From Branchiibius cervicis (GTDB taxonomy: Bacteria > Actinomycetota > Actinomycetes > Actinomycetales > Dermatophilaceae): DNA of 64,000 bases. Where the stretch lies: assembly GCF_042661605.1 (NCBI RefSeq), contig NZ_JBHSWJ010000002.1, positions 3,162,001 to 3,226,000 of the forward strand. The letters are read 5' to 3'. This document shows positions 16,460 through 24,934 of the stretch, piece after piece. Positions within the stretch are counted from its first letter, which is position 1; each line of letters opens with the position of its first letter. The notes beneath the pieces are model-generated. The model was not told the DNA's origin and ran no database searches. It saw nothing but the letters and a program-made list of their open reading frames with translations. Made by a program: the position numbers and the translations under genes.

Positions 16460-17487
16460 TGACCGCCGACACAGATGTCGACACTGCGGAGGCGCAATCT
16501 GGGGCCAAGAGGCGCAAACCGGTGAGCAAGCTGAAGGTTGCCCTGTTGTCACTGGCCTCCATCCTGACGGTACTGGTCCTGGTCGGCGGCGGTTTCGCGC
16601 TGTACCTCAACCATCTCCTGGATGCCAACGTCAAACACGGAGCGATGTTGCCCGTCGGCTCCCAGCCGGCCAAGAACCCCGGCGCCGGCGACGCGCAGAA
16701 CATCCTGCTGCTGGGGTCGGACTCCCGCGATCAGGAGATCGGCGCCGGATCCCGCTCCGACGTCATTCAACTGATGCACATCGACAACGACCGCTCGCGG
16801 ATCGACATCATCCACTTCCCGCGCGACATGTACGTCGACATCCCCGGGCACGGCAAGAACAAGATCAATGCGGCCTACTCCTACGGCGGTGCGCCGCTGC
16901 TGGTCCAGACGATGCAGAGCATGCTGAACCTGCGTATCGACCACGTCGCGCAGATCGACTTCCAGGGTTTCGCCGATCTCACCGACACCCTCGGCGGCGT
17001 CCGTCTCTACGTCCCTCAAGGATTCGACGAACCCGGTTTCGGCACCTGGACCAAGGGCTGGCACGACATGAACGGCGAACAGGCTCTGGGCTTCGTGCGC
17101 GAGCGTCACCAACTGGCCCAGGGCGACCTGGACCGCGGTCGCAACCAGCAAGCCTGGATCCAAGCGGTCCTGGCCAAGACCCTGTCCGCCGGCACCTTGC
17201 TGAATCCGGTCACCCTGTCCACCGCCATCGACGACGTCACCCGGTACACCACGGTCGACGAATCGTTCGATTCCTCCACGATCCGCTCCCTGGCGCTCAG
17301 TCTGCGCAACATCCGCGGCGAGGATCTGCACTTCAAGACCGCGCCCATCAGCGGTTTCGAGAACATCGGCGGCCAGGACGTCGACATCGTCGACACCCAA
17401 CTGCTGGCCCAATTGGGCAAGGCGCTGGCCACCGACCAAATGTCCACCTACACCGAGGGCACGAACGTGCCGAATGCTGGTGACTGA
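16459..17487 (+). CDS. LytR-CpsA-Psr (LCP) family cell-wall ligase
   Basis: Membrane-anchored phosphotransferase that attaches glycopolymers (teichoic acid, arabinogalactan or capsule) to peptidoglycan. The 342-residue product has a basic cytoplasmic tail, one membrane segment (about 27-50) and an extracellular LCP domain with NILLLGSDSR (77-86), RSDVIQLMHI, the FPRDMYVDIPGHGKNKINAA lipid-binding/catalytic stretch, and RERHQLAQGDLDRGRNQQAW. The conserved Asp and Arg residues are intact. Its TGA overlaps the next ATG by one base, so nitrobindin is co-translated, although no functional link is obvious. Confidence 0.92.
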   Translation: MTADTDVDTAEAQSGAKRRKPVSKLKVALLSLASILTVLVLVGGGFALYLNHLLDANVKHGAMLPVGSQPAKNPGAGDAQNILLLGSDSRDQEIGAGSRSDVIQLMHIDNDRSRIDIIHFPRDMYVDIPGHGKNKINAAYSYGGAPLLVQTMQSMLNLRIDHVAQIDFQGFADLTDTLGGVRLYVPQGFDEPGFGTWTKGWHDMNGEQALGFVRERHQLAQGDLDRGRNQQAWIQAVLAKTLSAGTLLNPVTLSTAIDDVTRYTTVDESFDSSTIRSLALSLRNIRGEDLHFKTAPISGFENIGGQDVDIVDTQLLAQLGKALATDQMSTYTEGTNVPNAGD

Positions 17488-17984
17488 TGCCCTTCGAACT
17501 CGACCTGGATCTGCCCCGTGAACTCGCACCCCTGGCGTGGTTGATCGGCCGTTGGGAGGGCGCGGGCGTCCTGGGCTACCCCACGATCGAATCAGCAAAC
17601 TTCGGCCAGGAGATCGAGTGCTTCCACGACGGACGACCGTTCCTTGAATGGCATTCGCACACGTGGCTGCTGGATGACGCCGGCGAGAAGGTCAAGCCGT
17701 TGGCCACCGAACTCGGGTTCTGGCGGCCGTTGCCGGACGGCGAGGTCGAATTCCTGCTCGCCCATCCGATGGGCATCGTCGAGATGTACTACGGCAAGAC
17801 CGAGACCGCGAAGGTGCAGCTACAGACCGACGGTGTCCTGCGCAGTCCGCACGCCAAGGAGTATTCGGCCGCGACCCGCATGTACGGCTACGTCAACTCC
17901 AACCTGCTGTGGGTGATGGAGATGGCGGCCGTCGGTCAATCGATGCACAGTCACGTCTCCGCCGAACTCAAGCGGGTGGGCTGA
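17487..17984 (+). CDS. nitrobindin-like heme beta-barrel protein (UPF0678/FABP-like)
   Basis: 165-residue single-domain protein of the nitrobindin family. The N-terminal signature GRWEGAGV (about 21-28) matches the GxWxGxG motif, followed by beta strands (EWHSHTWLLDD, ATELGFWRPLP, VEFLLAHPMGIVEMYYG). The C-terminal HSHVSAELKRV contains the histidine expected to ligate heme. Family members bind ferric heme and convert peroxynitrite to nitrate or bind NO. ATG 17487 overlaps the LCP stop by one base. Confidence 0.88.
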   Translation: MPFELDLDLPRELAPLAWLIGRWEGAGVLGYPTIESANFGQEIECFHDGRPFLEWHSHTWLLDDAGEKVKPLATELGFWRPLPDGEVEFLLAHPMGIVEMYYGKTETAKVQLQTDGVLRSPHAKEYSAATRMYGYVNSNLLWVMEMAAVGQSMHSHVSAELKRVG

Positions 17985-17987
17985 GCC

Positions 17988-18752
17988 TCAGCGGTTCAGC
18001 CACCAGGTGGCCGCGTAGGCGATCACCCCGCCGCTGAGGGCGATCGCCACACCGACGGCGACGTGCGCGGCCCGGTCCCGGACCGCGGCCGTCAACAACA
18101 CCCGGCGTACGGCGTGGGCCAGCCCCGCGGCCAGCATCCCGACCAGCAGGAGCCGGTTCCACGCCAGGCCGGTGCCGCCGGCGATGATCACCCCGCCGAT
18201 GCCGCCGACCACCATCGCGACCGGCACCGCCCACTCCAGATCCAGCGACGTACGCTGCACGGCCAAGCGGGTCAGGACACTGGCGACGACCCCGATCGTC
18301 ACCGTCCAGGCCACGGGTACGGCGTGCGGCCGCGCCGCCGCGAACGGCGCCAGACCGCCGCAGGCGAGGACTGCGAACGCCAGCGCACAACTGGCCAGCG
18401 AGCCGACGACGTCCGCGCGACCGTCCGTGCGCAACAACTGGACCAGGAAGGCGATCACCAGGCTGCCGGCCAGGGCCAGCGCCAACCAGTGCGGGTGACC
18501 GCCCGCGTCCGAACCGATCCCGCACGCCGCGATCAGCACCGCACCGATCGCAACGACCTGCCGGATCCCCCACCGCGTGGGGCTCAGCGCCAGCCACCCG
18601 AGCGCGAGGAGCAGACCGAGCACGAGTACGCCGATCCCCACCCACACCGGGCCCGCAGGAGTCAGTGCCGCGAGCAGGACCGCACCCACCGTCGCAGCGG
18701 CTGCCGACACCGCCGACAGCGGCGTCTCGGCGACGGCTTCCTCGGTGCTCAC
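17988..18752 (-). CDS. conserved multi-pass membrane protein, function unknown
   Basis: 254 residues with about eight hydrophobic segments (roughly 15-35, 36-56, 65-80, 88-105, 115-138, 145-160, 172-192 and 230-250) and very high Ala/Val/Gly/Leu content. There are no charged catalytic motifs or transporter signatures that I recognise. It converges on the nitrobindin gene with a gap of three bases. Downstream of moaD on the same strand, but separated from it by the repeat region. Confidence 0.65.
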   Translation of the reverse strand: MSTEEAVAETPLSAVSAAAATVGAVLLAALTPAGPVWVGIGVLVLGLLLALGWLALSPTRWGIRQVVAIGAVLIAACGIGSDAGGHPHWLALALAGSLVIAFLVQLLRTDGRADVVGSLASCALAFAVLACGGLAPFAAARPHAVPVAWTVTIGVVASVLTRLAVQRTSLDLEWAVPVAMVVGGIGGVIIAGGTGLAWNRLLLVGMLAAGLAHAVRRVLLTAAVRDRAAHVAVGVAIALSGGVIAYAATWWLNR

Positions 18753-18792
18753 CCGCTCATCCTTGCAAACCCCACCTCGGACCCGTCCGGCA

Positions 18793-18863
18793 CAGCGGCG
18801 GCAATCGGCAATCCAGCGGAGCTATGAGATCCAAAAACTCCGCTGGATTGCAGATAACCGCTG
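18793..18863. repeat. 71-bp interspersed palindromic element, copy 1
   Basis: Near-perfect hairpin: GCAATCCAGCGGAG (left) pairs with CTCCGCTGGATTGC (right), and outer CAGCGG pairs with CCGCTG at the ends. A second 71-bp copy with the same ends and arms lies at 55573-55643. Both copies lie immediately before GC-rich tandem repeats. It is intergenic, upstream of the membrane-protein gene at 17988-18752 (minus strand), and could also act as a terminator for moaD. Confidence 0.7.
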
Positions 18864-18865
18864 AA

Positions 18866-19070
18866 TCACCCGCCGGCAAATACCCTGGCCGCCGGGCAAG
18901 ACCCCTCCTCCTACGCCGCCGACTCCGCTGCGCTCCGCCGACAACTCCGTCGTCCGGCCCTCACCCGCCGGCAAATACCCTGGCCGCCGGGCAAGACCCC
19001 TCCTCCTACGCCGCCGACTCCGCTGCGCTCCGCCGACAACTCCGTCGTCCGGCCCTCACCCGCCGGCAAA
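18866..19070. repeat. tandem repeat, 95-bp unit, two full copies plus a 15-bp partial copy
   Basis: Units start at 18866, 18961 and 19056. The two full units are identical. Each begins with TCACCCGCCGGCAAA, which in the third position (19056-19070) is the last four codons and stop of moaD (minus strand). The rest of each unit contains CCTACGCCGCCGACTCC, GCTGCGCTCC and GCCGACAACTCCGTC, matching the element behind DUF2516. With the palindrome at 18793-18863, this fills the gap between moaD and the membrane-protein gene. Confidence 0.85.
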
Positions 19071-19310
19071 TGGCGGCAGGACCTCCAGCACCTGACCTCC
19101 CGACACCGGCGTGTCCAGATCGCCGACGCGGACCCCGTCCAGCAGCAGGCTGCAGCGCGGTAGCACCGTGACCAGCGCCGGGTGCCGCGCGGAGGCGTCG
19201 GTGACGATGTCGCGGACGCTCGAGGCGTCGTACACCTCGCAGTGGGTACCGGCCGCCTCCTGGGCCGCCGCCCAGAACCGAACCGTCAGCTCCTGCACCG
19301 TGTCCGACAT
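19056..19310 (-). CDS. MoaD/ThiS family sulfur-carrier protein
   Basis: 84-residue ubiquitin-like protein ending in ...EVLPPFAGG. The C-terminal Gly-Gly is the thiocarboxylation site of MoaD/ThiS sulfur carriers used in molybdopterin or thiamine synthesis. The beta-grasp pattern is visible (LTVRFWAAAQEAAG, VTVLPRCSLLLDGV). Partner enzymes are not encoded nearby, so the pathway is unresolved. It is divergent from glnR, as a ThiS-like gene (thiX region) is near glnR-mshD in Mycobacterium. Its last codons and stop are copied twice downstream. Confidence 0.85.
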   Translation of the reverse strand: MSDTVQELTVRFWAAAQEAAGTHCEVYDASSVRDIVTDASARHPALVTVLPRCSLLLDGVRVGDLDTPVSGGQVLEVLPPFAGG

Positions 19311-19312
19311 CC

Positions 19313-19334
19313 GGTCACCTTTCGTTCAACGTTC
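19313..19334. promoter_or_regulatory. possible PHO-box-like direct repeat between moaD and glnR
   Basis: GGTCACCTTTC (19313-19323) is followed directly by GTTCAACGTTC (19324-19334), two 11-bp units resembling the repeats at pstS. The first also contains the moaD ribosome-binding site on the other strand (GAAAGGTGA), so the match could be coincidental. Confidence 0.3.
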
Positions 19335-19485
19335 ATCTACTTAGCTCTCTGCGTTTGTGCAGGTGGGGGCCAGTTCGAGGGGTTCCGAATCCCGCCGGCG
19401 ACCACCGATGCGACGGTGTGGCAGATGTCACGGCTCTGCGCGAAGTCCCCTCTTACCGTGCCATGACGTCGTATTGTTTCAGGCC

Positions 19486-20185
19486 ATGGCACGGCTGTTG
19501 ATGCTCACGGAGGCGCGAGGCTCTAGCGTCGAAGTCCTGCCTGCCCTCGGACTGCTCGGCCACCGTGTCCGGATTCTGCCCCCGAGCCCCAGGCCCTCAT
19601 CGACCCGCCCGAATGCGATGTCGTCCTGCTGGATGCCCGTCGCGACCTGGCCGGCGCTCGCGGTTTGTGCCGGTTGCTGCGCAGTACCGGCACCTCCGCC
19701 CCCTGCTGGCCGTCTTCACCGAGGGCGGCCTGGCCGCGCTGACGCACGAATGGCAGATCGACGACGTCCTGCTGGACTCCGCCGGCCCGGCCGAAGTCGA
19801 GGCCCGCATCCGCCTGGCGTTGACCCGCTCGGCACCGGAGGAGCAGGAGCAGGGCGGCCCGATCACCGCCGGCGACCTGGTCATCGACGAGGACGCCTAC
19901 TCCGCGCGCATCCGGGGCCGGTCCCTAGATCTGACCTACAAAGAGTTCGAACTCATCAAGCACCTCGCACAGCACCCGGGGCGGGTCTTCACCCGCGCCC
20001 AGTTGCTGCAGGAGGTCTGGGGATACGACTACTTCGGCGGCACCCGGACCGTCGATGTGCACATCCGCCGGCTGCGGGCCAAGCTCGGGATCGAGCACGA
20101 GTCGCTCATCGGCACCGTGCGCAACGTGGGATACCGCTTCGTCGGCGTGCAGGAGCTGCGCGCCGCGGAGTCGACCACCGCCTGA
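19486..20185 (+). CDS. glnR: GlnR-type orphan winged-helix response regulator (two frameshifts as given)
   Basis: OmpR-family regulator resembling actinobacterial GlnR, the nitrogen-metabolism regulator. Three frames must be joined: MARLLMLTEARGSS through RVRILPP; then EPQALIDPPECDVVLLDARR and LAGARGLCRLLRSTGTSAP; then LLAVFTEGGLAALTHEW to the end. Each join needs one extra C, in the C5 runs at 19579-19583 and 19699-19703, giving 233 residues. The DNA-binding domain is intact: GRSLDLTYKEFELIKHLAQH, VFTRAQLLQEVWGYDYFGGT and RTVDVHIRRLRAKLG. The receiver keeps one Asp in VVLLDARR. Adjacency to mshD matches Mycobacterium glnR-mshD. Confidence 0.85.
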
Positions 20186-20189
20186 TCGC

Positions 20190-20573
20190 TCAGGCGGCGA
20201 CCGCCGGCTCGGGACCAGGTCCGTACTGGTTCGGGCCCTGACTCTCGCCCACCCAGAAGATGATCAGGACGATTGTTCCGATCAGCGGGATGAAGTGCAG
20301 CCACATCCACCAGCCGCTGCGTCCCACGTCGTGGAGGCGACGCACACCAACGGTGATCATCGGGATGATCAACAACAACGCGATGATCCCCAGGACCAGC
20401 ATGATGATCGCCCCGGGGAACGTGGTGTCATCGAAGGCGCTGCGGGCCGCGCTCAACACCACATCGACGATGAACCACAGCAGCACGAACCACCAGAATT
20501 CGGCCTTACCGGCACGACCGGCCATCCGGAAGTACTTGCTGAAGACGGTACGAATGGCCTGGGTGAATGACAT
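20190..20573 (-). CDS. DUF805 family membrane protein
   Basis: 127-residue protein with the DUF805 signature: FRMAGRAGKAEFWWFVLLW at the N-terminus, hydrophobic segments at about 25-45, 56-75 and 90-108, the GVRRLHDVGRSGWWMWL motif, and a GPNQYGPGP tail. The family is common in bacteria and has no established role. I chose ATG 20573 because FGR-type DUF805 starts fit there; the much longer frame upstream reads antisense to mshD. Convergent with glnR (gap of four bases) and divergent from mshD. Confidence 0.85.
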   Translation of the reverse strand: MSFTQAIRTVFSKYFRMAGRAGKAEFWWFVLLWFIVDVVLSAARSAFDDTTFPGAIIMLVLGIIALLLIIPMITVGVRRLHDVGRSGWWMWLHFIPLIGTIVLIIFWVGESQGPNQYGPGPEPAVAA

Positions 20574-20612
20574 GACCGCAGTATGTCGGGTGTCCCGTGA
20601 TGGAATCGGGAG

Positions 20613-21488
20613 ATGCCGATCAACGCTGACACCGTGTCCGCCATCCGCGCTCTGGCCGACCGCGCGGCAGGTGCCGACTCGGTAGCCCCCTTCTCGGAGG
20701 CGACCCGCCTGGCGTTGCCCGACGCCGAACCCGACCCGGCACCCGCCGGTACGCCGATCGCCCACCTGACCTTCGACCCCACCGAGCAGCTGCTTGCCGC
20801 CGGGATCGTGCTCCAGGACGGCAGCGCAGAGCTGGTCGTCGACCCGGAGCACCGCCGCAAAGGTCTCGGCACCGAGCTGCTGGCGCGCATTCTGGATCAG
20901 CGTCCCGACGCTCACGTCTGGGCGCACGGGGACCTGCCCGGCTCCGAGGCGCTGGCTACCGGTGCCGGGATACGCCGGATCAGGACCCTGCTTAAGCTGG
21001 CCCGACCCGTGGACGCTTCGCCGGAGATCACCGATCCGCAGCCGCCGCAGGGTTTTGCGCTGACCACCTTCGACATGGAGCGCGACGCCGGGGACTGGTT
21101 GGCCCTCAACAAGACCGCGTTCGACTACCACCCCGAGCAGGGCCGGATGACGATGGCCGACCTGGAGCAACGGGTTGCCGAGCCCTGGTTCGATCCCAGC
21201 GGTCTACTGCTGCTGCGCGACCGCGACGGCCGATTGGCCGCGTCCCACTGGACCAAGATCGACCCCGCCGACCCCGACGAGGGGGAGGTCTACGTGGTGG
21301 CTGTCGACCCGGCGTACCAGGGCCACGGGCTGGGCCGGTTCATCACCGCTGCGGGCTTGAACCACCTGCAAGACAGGGGTGTTCACCGCATCACGCTCTA
21401 CGTGGAGGGTGACAACGACGCCGCACTGGCGACCTATCGCGGGCTCGGTTTCACGCCCGCGGCGGTCGATGGGCAATACGCCCGCTGA
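20613..21488 (+). CDS. mshD: mycothiol synthase (acetyl-CoA:Cys-GlcN-Ins acetyltransferase)
   Basis: Final mycothiol enzyme, acetylating the cysteine amine of Cys-GlcN-Ins. The 291-residue product consists of two GNAT domains. The N-terminal one has LVVDPEHRRKGLGTELL (about 73-89); the C-terminal one has VYVVAVDPAYQGHGLGRFI (about 228-246) and LYVEGDNDAALATYRGLGF, with intact acetyl-CoA pyrophosphate loops in both. Its position after glnR matches Mycobacterium. mshA lies 10 kb upstream in the same window. Confidence 0.92.
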   Translation: MPINADTVSAIRALADRAAGADSVAPFSEATRLALPDAEPDPAPAGTPIAHLTFDPTEQLLAAGIVLQDGSAELVVDPEHRRKGLGTELLARILDQRPDAHVWAHGDLPGSEALATGAGIRRIRTLLKLARPVDASPEITDPQPPQGFALTTFDMERDAGDWLALNKTAFDYHPEQGRMTMADLEQRVAEPWFDPSGLLLLRDRDGRLAASHWTKIDPADPDEGEVYVVAVDPAYQGHGLGRFITAAGLNHLQDRGVHRITLYVEGDNDAALATYRGLGFTPAAVDGQYAR

Positions 21489-21520
21489 CAGCGCCCGAAG
21501 CGCCTGACACGATAGGCATC

Positions 21521-23752
21521 ATGTCGAGCGAACCGTCTGCCAGCGAAGCGTCCCTGACCCGGCTCTCGCAGCGGGCGCAGCATCGTGCGCGCGGCGCCAA
21601 CGGCCGGTTCATCCGGGTTGCTACGCCGGTCGTGCACCCCGGTGACACCGGTCTGCCGGACGACCGGTTCCTTGACCGGGAGATCTCCTGGCTGCAATTC
21701 AACGAGCGGGTGCTGCAACTGGCCCAGGACCCGGCAGTTCCCCTGCTGGAGCGTGCGCGGTTCCTCGCGATCTTCGCCAGCAACCTGGATGAGTTCTTCA
21801 TGGTCCGCGTCGCCGGCTTGAAGCGCCGGATCGCCACCGGACTGGCCGTCCGGTCGGCCTCCGGTCTCGAACCGCGCGAAGTCCTCGACGAGATCTCCCG
21901 GGCCGCCCATCAGTTGATGGACGCGCACGCCGGTGTCTTCCAGGTGCACATCCGCCCGGCACTGGCCGATGAAGGCGTACGGATCCTGCGGCCGGACGAA
22001 CTCACCGAGACCGACCGCGAACATCTGGCCACGCTGTTCCGCCAACAGATCTACCCGGTCCTCACGCCCCTGGCGGTCGACCCCGCCCACCCGTTCCCCT
22101 ACATCTCCGGCCTGTCCCTGAACCTCGCGGTCATCCTGATCAACCCCAAGACCGAGAGGGAGCACTTCGCCCGGGTCAAGGTTCCGCCGCTCCTGCCCCG
22201 GCTCTTGCGCCTGCCGACCGCCGACGGCGACGACGACCTGTACGACGCGCGTTTCGTCACCCTCGAGGACGTCATCGCCGAACACCTGCAGTTCCTCTTT
22301 CCCGGGATGGAGGTGCGCGAGCACTTCACCTTCCGGGTGACCCGCAACGAGGATCTGGAGGTCGAGGAGGACGACGCCGAGAACCTCCTGACGGCGCTGG
22401 AGAAGGAGTTGACCCGTCGCCGCTTCGGTCCGCCGGTCCGCCTGGAGGTCGCCGACGACATCGACGACCACGTGCTCGACCTGCTGGTGCGGGAGCTGGC
22501 CGTCAACGAGGGCGAGGTCTACCGGTTGCCCGAGCCGTTGGATCTGACCGGCCTCAACGTGGTGGCCGACCTCGACCGCAGCGAGTTGCGCTGGCCGCCG
22601 TTCGTCGCAATGACCCACCCCGACCTTGCCCCGGTCGAGCGGTCCAGCCAGCCCGACGTTCTGGCCGCCATCCGGCGCGGCGACGTGCTGCTGCACCACC
22701 CGTACGACTCGTTCTCCACCTCGGTGCAGGCCTTCCTCGAGCAAGCGGCGGCCGATCCGCAGGTGCTGGCCATCAAACAGACGCTCTACCGCACCAGCGG
22801 TGATTCCCCGATCATCGATGCCCTCATCGACGCCGCCGACGCCGGCAAACAGGTCCTGGCCGTCGTCGAGATCAAAGCCCGCTTCGATGAGGAGAACAAC
22901 ATCGTCTGGGCCCGCAAACTGGAACGGGCCGGCGTCCACGTCGTCTACGGGATCGTGGGACTGAAGACCCACGCGAAGCTGTCGATGGTGGTGCGCCAGG
23001 AGGGCGACACGCTGCGGCGCTATTGCCACGTCGGCACCGGCAACTACAACCCGAAAACCGCACGTCTCTACGAGGATCTGGGTCTGCTGACCTGCGACCC
23101 CGAGGTCGGTGAGGACCTGTCGCGCCTCTTCAACCAGTTGTCCGGGATGGCCCCGCGCAGCAAGTTCAAGCGGTTGCTGGTCGCTCCCCGCTCGATGCGC
23201 AACGGCCTGATCGAGCAGGTGGACCGCGTGATCGCGGCCAAGCACGAGGGCAAGGAGGTGCGCATCCAGTTCAAGATCAACTCGTTGGTCGACGAGCAGA
23301 TCATCGATGCGCTCTACCGCGCCTCGCAGGCCGGGGTGCCGGTCGACATCTTCGTCCGGGGCATTTGCGCGATCCGCCCCGGCGTGGATGGGCTGTCCGA
23401 AACCATCCGGGTGCGCTCGATTCTCGGGCGTTTCCTCGAGCACTCCCGGATCTTCCGGTTCGCGGTGGAGGGCGAACAGGACGTCACCTACATCGGCAGT
23501 GCAGACATGATGCACCGCAACCTGGACCGCCGCGTCGAGGCCCTGGTGCGGATCACGTCGCCGCGCCACCTGACCGAGTTGGCCGGACTGATCAACACCG
23601 GCATGTCGGCGAGCACCTCCTCCTGGCACCTGGGCGGCGACGGCCTCTGGGAGCGTCACCACCTCTCGGCGGACGGTCGCCCGCTCAACGACCTGCAGGC
23701 CGGGCTGATCGAGGAGTACAGCAAGCGCCGCCGCCGGGCCCGTCGCCGGTGA
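21521..23752 (+). CDS. ppk: polyphosphate kinase 1
   Basis: Reversibly polymerises the terminal phosphate of ATP into polyphosphate. The 743-residue product contains the N-terminal domain start LDREISWLQFNERVLQLAQD, FASNLDEFFMVRVAGLKRR, the core DVLLHHPYDSF, GLKTHAKLSMVVR (autophosphorylated histidine region) and CHVGTGNYNPKTARLYEDL. A basic N-terminal extension of about 45 residues is typical for actinobacteria. It is followed by mutT1 with a 4-nt GTGA overlap and by pstSCAB, tying polyphosphate storage to phosphate uptake. Confidence 0.96.
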   Translation: MSSEPSASEASLTRLSQRAQHRARGANGRFIRVATPVVHPGDTGLPDDRFLDREISWLQFNERVLQLAQDPAVPLLERARFLAIFASNLDEFFMVRVAGLKRRIATGLAVRSASGLEPREVLDEISRAAHQLMDAHAGVFQVHIRPALADEGVRILRPDELTETDREHLATLFRQQIYPVLTPLAVDPAHPFPYISGLSLNLAVILINPKTEREHFARVKVPPLLPRLLRLPTADGDDDLYDARFVTLEDVIAEHLQFLFPGMEVREHFTFRVTRNEDLEVEEDDAENLLTALEKELTRRRFGPPVRLEVADDIDDHVLDLLVRELAVNEGEVYRLPEPLDLTGLNVVADLDRSELRWPPFVAMTHPDLAPVERSSQPDVLAAIRRGDVLLHHPYDSFSTSVQAFLEQAAADPQVLAIKQTLYRTSGDSPIIDALIDAADAGKQVLAVVEIKARFDEENNIVWARKLERAGVHVVYGIVGLKTHAKLSMVVRQEGDTLRRYCHVGTGNYNPKTARLYEDLGLLTCDPEVGEDLSRLFNQLSGMAPRSKFKRLLVAPRSMRNGLIEQVDRVIAAKHEGKEVRIQFKINSLVDEQIIDALYRASQAGVPVDIFVRGICAIRPGVDGLSETIRVRSILGRFLEHSRIFRFAVEGEQDVTYIGSADMMHRNLDRRVEALVRITSPRHLTELAGLINTGMSASTSSWHLGGDGLWERHHLSADGRPLNDLQAGLIEEYSKRRRRARRR

Positions 23753-24723
23753 CCGCGCTGAGCGACCGCCCCCGCATCGTCGCCGCCGCGGGCACGCTGC
23801 TGTGGCGCCGGGTCGACCACTCCGCCGGCATCGAAGTGGCCCTGGTGCATCGGGAGCGGTACGACGACTGGTCGTGGCCCAAGGGCAAACTCGACCCCGG
23901 TGAGGGCTGGGTGGACGCCGCCGCCCGGGAAACCCGCGAGGAGACCGGGCTGCGCCCTCGGCTCGGGATGCCGCTGCCCAAGGCGGTGTATTCGATGCCC
24001 CGCGGCGGGGTCAAGGAGGTCCGCTATTGGGCCGCGCAGCCCGTGGCCGGTAAAGGGCGCCTGACCCACGAAGTGGACGAGGTGGCCTGGTTGACCCCGC
24101 GCGCCGCCCGCGAGCGCCTCACCTACGAACGGGACGCCCGTCAGTTGCACGCACTGTTGGAAGCCGACGGACGAGGTGAGCTGGACACCTGGCCCTTCGT
24201 CGTCGTACGCCACGGGGAGTCGGTCGGGCGAAAGCACTGGGACGGCGCCGACCGCGACCGCCCCCTGGACGGGGAGGGGCGCGATCAGGCCCAGCGGCTG
24301 ATCGGGGTGTTGTCGGCGTACGCCGTGCCCCGGGTGATCAGCTCACCCGCCAAACGCTGCATGAGCACGGTGCGCCCGTTCGCCGGCAGCCAACACCTGA
24401 TTGTCGAACGGCGAAAGCGCTTGTCGGAGGAAGGTTTCGAAGCCCACCCCGAGCGCGCCGCGGACCTGACCGAGGACCTGCTGGACCGGGGCACCACGGT
24501 CGCACTGTGCACGCACCGTCCGGTGTTGCCCGCGATTCTCGACATCCTCGCCGATCGGGCGCGAGCGGATTCGACAGCGCAACGCACGGTGCGGGAGCTG
24601 GCCACCGATGTGGCCGCTGATGCCATGGACAAGGGCGAGGCGCTGATCTGCCACATCGCCGGCAGGGGCGAGGGAGCCACAGTGGTCGCTGTCGAGCGCA
24701 ACCGTCCGCTCCACAGCTCTTGA
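23749..24723 (+). CDS. mutT1: MutT1-type NUDIX hydrolase with C-terminal histidine phosphatase domain
   Basis: Two-domain 324-residue protein. The N-terminal NUDIX domain (about 1-135) has the complete box GEGWVDAAARETREETGL. The C-terminal phosphoglycerate-mutase-like domain (about 145-324) has VVVRHGESVGRKHW with the catalytic RHG, SSPAKRCMSTVRPF and LCTHRPVLPAIL. This architecture and the position behind ppk match mycobacterial MutT1, which degrades 8-oxo-dGTP, 8-oxo-GTP and diadenosine polyphosphates. The start GTG 23749 overlaps the ppk stop. Confidence 0.9.
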   Translation: MTALSDRPRIVAAAGTLLWRRVDHSAGIEVALVHRERYDDWSWPKGKLDPGEGWVDAAARETREETGLRPRLGMPLPKAVYSMPRGGVKEVRYWAAQPVAGKGRLTHEVDEVAWLTPRAARERLTYERDARQLHALLEADGRGELDTWPFVVVRHGESVGRKHWDGADRDRPLDGEGRDQAQRLIGVLSAYAVPRVISSPAKRCMSTVRPFAGSQHLIVERRKRLSEEGFEAHPERAADLTEDLLDRGTTVALCTHRPVLPAILDILADRARADSTAQRTVRELATDVAADAMDKGEALICHIAGRGEGATVVAVERNRPLHSS

Positions 24724-24795
24724 CGAATCCTTGACCCTCCGTTCAACGAGACCTCACTCACAGTCCGCCTGGCTGACATCAAGGTGACGCGAGTC

Positions 24796-24839
24796 ATTCA
24801 TTTCTCGTTCACCTTTCGCACCGGATCTGGTCACCCGCG
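24796..24839 (+). promoter_or_regulatory. candidate PHO box upstream of pstS
   Basis: Four consecutive 11-bp units: ATTCATTTCTC (24796), GTTCACCTTTC (24807), GCACCGGATCT (24818) and GGTCACCCGCG (24829). Units two and four share the GTTCACC/GGTCACC core, and their 22-bp spacing equals that in the senX3/phoU region. Expected to bind phosphorylated RegX3/PhoP and activate pstSCAB under phosphate limitation. Confidence 0.65.
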
Positions 24840-24934
24840 CTCCCTACCGTCAGGTCACGACGCCGGGCTGCTCTGCGCCTGGCGCCGGCAGCGCACGGTC
24901 GACACGCCCGTGCCGACCTAGAGAGGTAACTGAC

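Noticed and set aside
19357..20241. 294-aa protein in the first glnR frame
   Set aside because: It reads out of frame through the winged-helix domain, which is plainly encoded in another frame.
21434..23662. 742-aa open frame antisense to ppk
   Set aside because: GC-rich codon bias in ppk produces a long antisense frame; the product has no recognisable domains, whereas ppk motifs are complete.
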